Made by a program: the position numbers and the translations under genes
Shown here: one piece after another, positions 63,381-64,000 of the stretch
Layout of the letters: every line of letters begins with the position of its first letter
Numbering within the stretch: position 1 is the first letter of the stretch
From: Paenibacillus donghaensis
Lineage (GTDB): Bacteria > Bacillota > Bacilli > Paenibacillales > Paenibacillaceae
Assembly: GCF_002192415.1 (NCBI RefSeq)
Contig: NZ_CP021780.1
Span: 248,001-312,000 of the forward strand
Direction: 5' to 3'
DNA length: 64,000 nt
The notes under the pieces: generated by a model
What the model was told of the DNA's origin: nothing
Database searches by the model: none
Seen by the model: only the letters and a program-made list of their open reading frames with translations

Positions 63381-64000
63381 ATGAATAAAAGTATAGTGAA
63401 GGCTGCTTTGGCTGTGACGATGTTAGTAAGTGGAGTAATGGGACAAGGTGTGGTCACAACTGCTGCTGCGGCTAAGCCGGCAGCTACTGTAAAGCCAAAT
63501 GCTACTGTTAAACCTGCGACTACTGCTGTGCCGATTATGAGGGATAATCTTTCGAAGTATGGGTTGAAGAAGGATGTGGAGTTGCCGGTTACGGTGGAGG
63601 CCGGGGGATTAAGTTATACGTTGGAGAAGGTGATGATTTATGATTTTAAATCGCCAGAAGTTAAAAAATTACAAAAATTATATGGTTTTCAGAATATGGG
63701 AGGTATTCTAGTTAACCCTAAATACTTTGTATGGACAAAAGTAACGATTACCAATATATCAAAAAACAAATTAATTGGATCTGGTAGAACTATTGAGAAC
63801 ATGGTGTTACTGCGTTTTCAGGATGGCCAAATATTAGATGGAATATGGCCTGCGAATAGAGCGGAGAAAACAAATGATAAAGAAGCTTTATGGACTTATA
63901 ATCTAGCCCCTGGTCAAAAGCTGACGTCTAATCTGGCTTATGCTTATAATGGAGAATTCAATTATTTTGTAATGCGAACTTTTAATAATGGAAAAATCTC
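63381..64000 (+). CDS. secreted protein, 3' end outside window
   Basis: A signal peptide is clear: MNKSIVKAALAVTMLVSG, then a cleavage-type AAA stretch near residues 28-32, followed by an Ala/Thr/Pro/Lys repeat spacer. The frame stays open for 206 codons to the window end. The mature part has VTVEAGGLSYTLEKV and VWTKVTITNISKN, suggesting an extracellular beta-sandwich domain of the DUF-type found on Bacilli surfaces; not identified. The front is GC-rich and the back (from about 63640) AT-rich, so the two parts may differ in origin. GAGGAGAGATGAGG precedes ATG. Confidence 0.75.
   Translation, partial: MNKSIVKAALAVTMLVSGVMGQGVVTTAAAAKPAATVKPNATVKPATTAVPIMRDNLSKYGLKKDVELPVTVEAGGLSYTLEKVMIYDFKSPEVKKLQKLYGFQNMGGILVNPKYFVWTKVTITNISKNKLIGSGRTIENMVLLRFQDGQILDGIWPANRAEKTNDKEALWTYNLAPGQKLTSNLAYAYNGEFNYFVMRTFNNGKI

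Overview
The window looks like a Paenibacillus-type Firmicute chromosome. This rests on strong AGGAGG-type ribosome sites with frequent TTG and GTG starts, a bacillaene-like polyketide cassette, a tad locus carrying a DUF6382-FHA gene, and neighbours such as nfo, purU and a DUF2621 gene. No species can be named from the sequence alone.

Layout. (1) 1-4878: the end of a trans-AT polyketide cluster. It holds a beta-branching cassette (HMG-CoA-synthase-like, two enoyl-CoA-hydratase-like enzymes), a metallo-hydrolase broken by an in-frame stop, a trans-acting acyltransferase or hydrolase, and a small orphan gene. (2) 5080-11011: a mobile-element graveyard. It holds a dispersed repeat, a truncated nuclease-NTPase gene, two tiny genes, two overlapping tyrosine recombinases abutting an IS5-type scrap, and a decayed group II intron. 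(3) 11208-26572: a defence-type island. An AddAB-like nuclease-helicase pair is followed by a three-gene pPIWI-RE island (zinc-ribbon/PD-(D/E)xK protein, DinG-like Fe-S helicase, 828-aa PIWI-RE protein). A convergent pair encoding a dGTPase-like HD hydrolase and a CCA-type nucleotidyltransferase comes next. (4) 26655-35528: tandem integration at a tRNA-Leu(GAG) gene. Three copies of the tRNA 3' half are present, with an integrase pseudogene split by a 1,622-bp IS4-type element (8-bp target duplication), a PAS-type protein, two HTH regulators and an EcsAB-like transporter lying between two copies. (5) 35645-40213: an ABC exporter operon and scraps of IS3, group II maturase and a DUF6179-like gene. 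(6) 40376-42067: housekeeping genes (glutathione peroxidase, small CxxC protein, DCC-family thioredoxin-like protein). (7) 42226-52818 and 56699-63351: two Tad-type pilus/secretion operons separated by an epimerase, a DUF2621 gene, endonuclease IV and PurU. The window ends inside a secreted-protein gene.

How the genes work together. The PksG/H/I-like trio would install a beta-methyl-type branch on an ACP-bound polyketide. The PIWI-RE trio is translationally coupled (GTGA and ATGA overlaps) and behind its own candidate promoter, so it should act as one unit. The AddAB-like pair is likewise coupled but appears separately transcribed. The first Tad operon carries a complete motor, platform, pilin and prepilin-peptidase set. 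The second has a divergent motor and tiny pilin-like proteins and no peptidase of its own in view, so it may share the first operon's peptidase.
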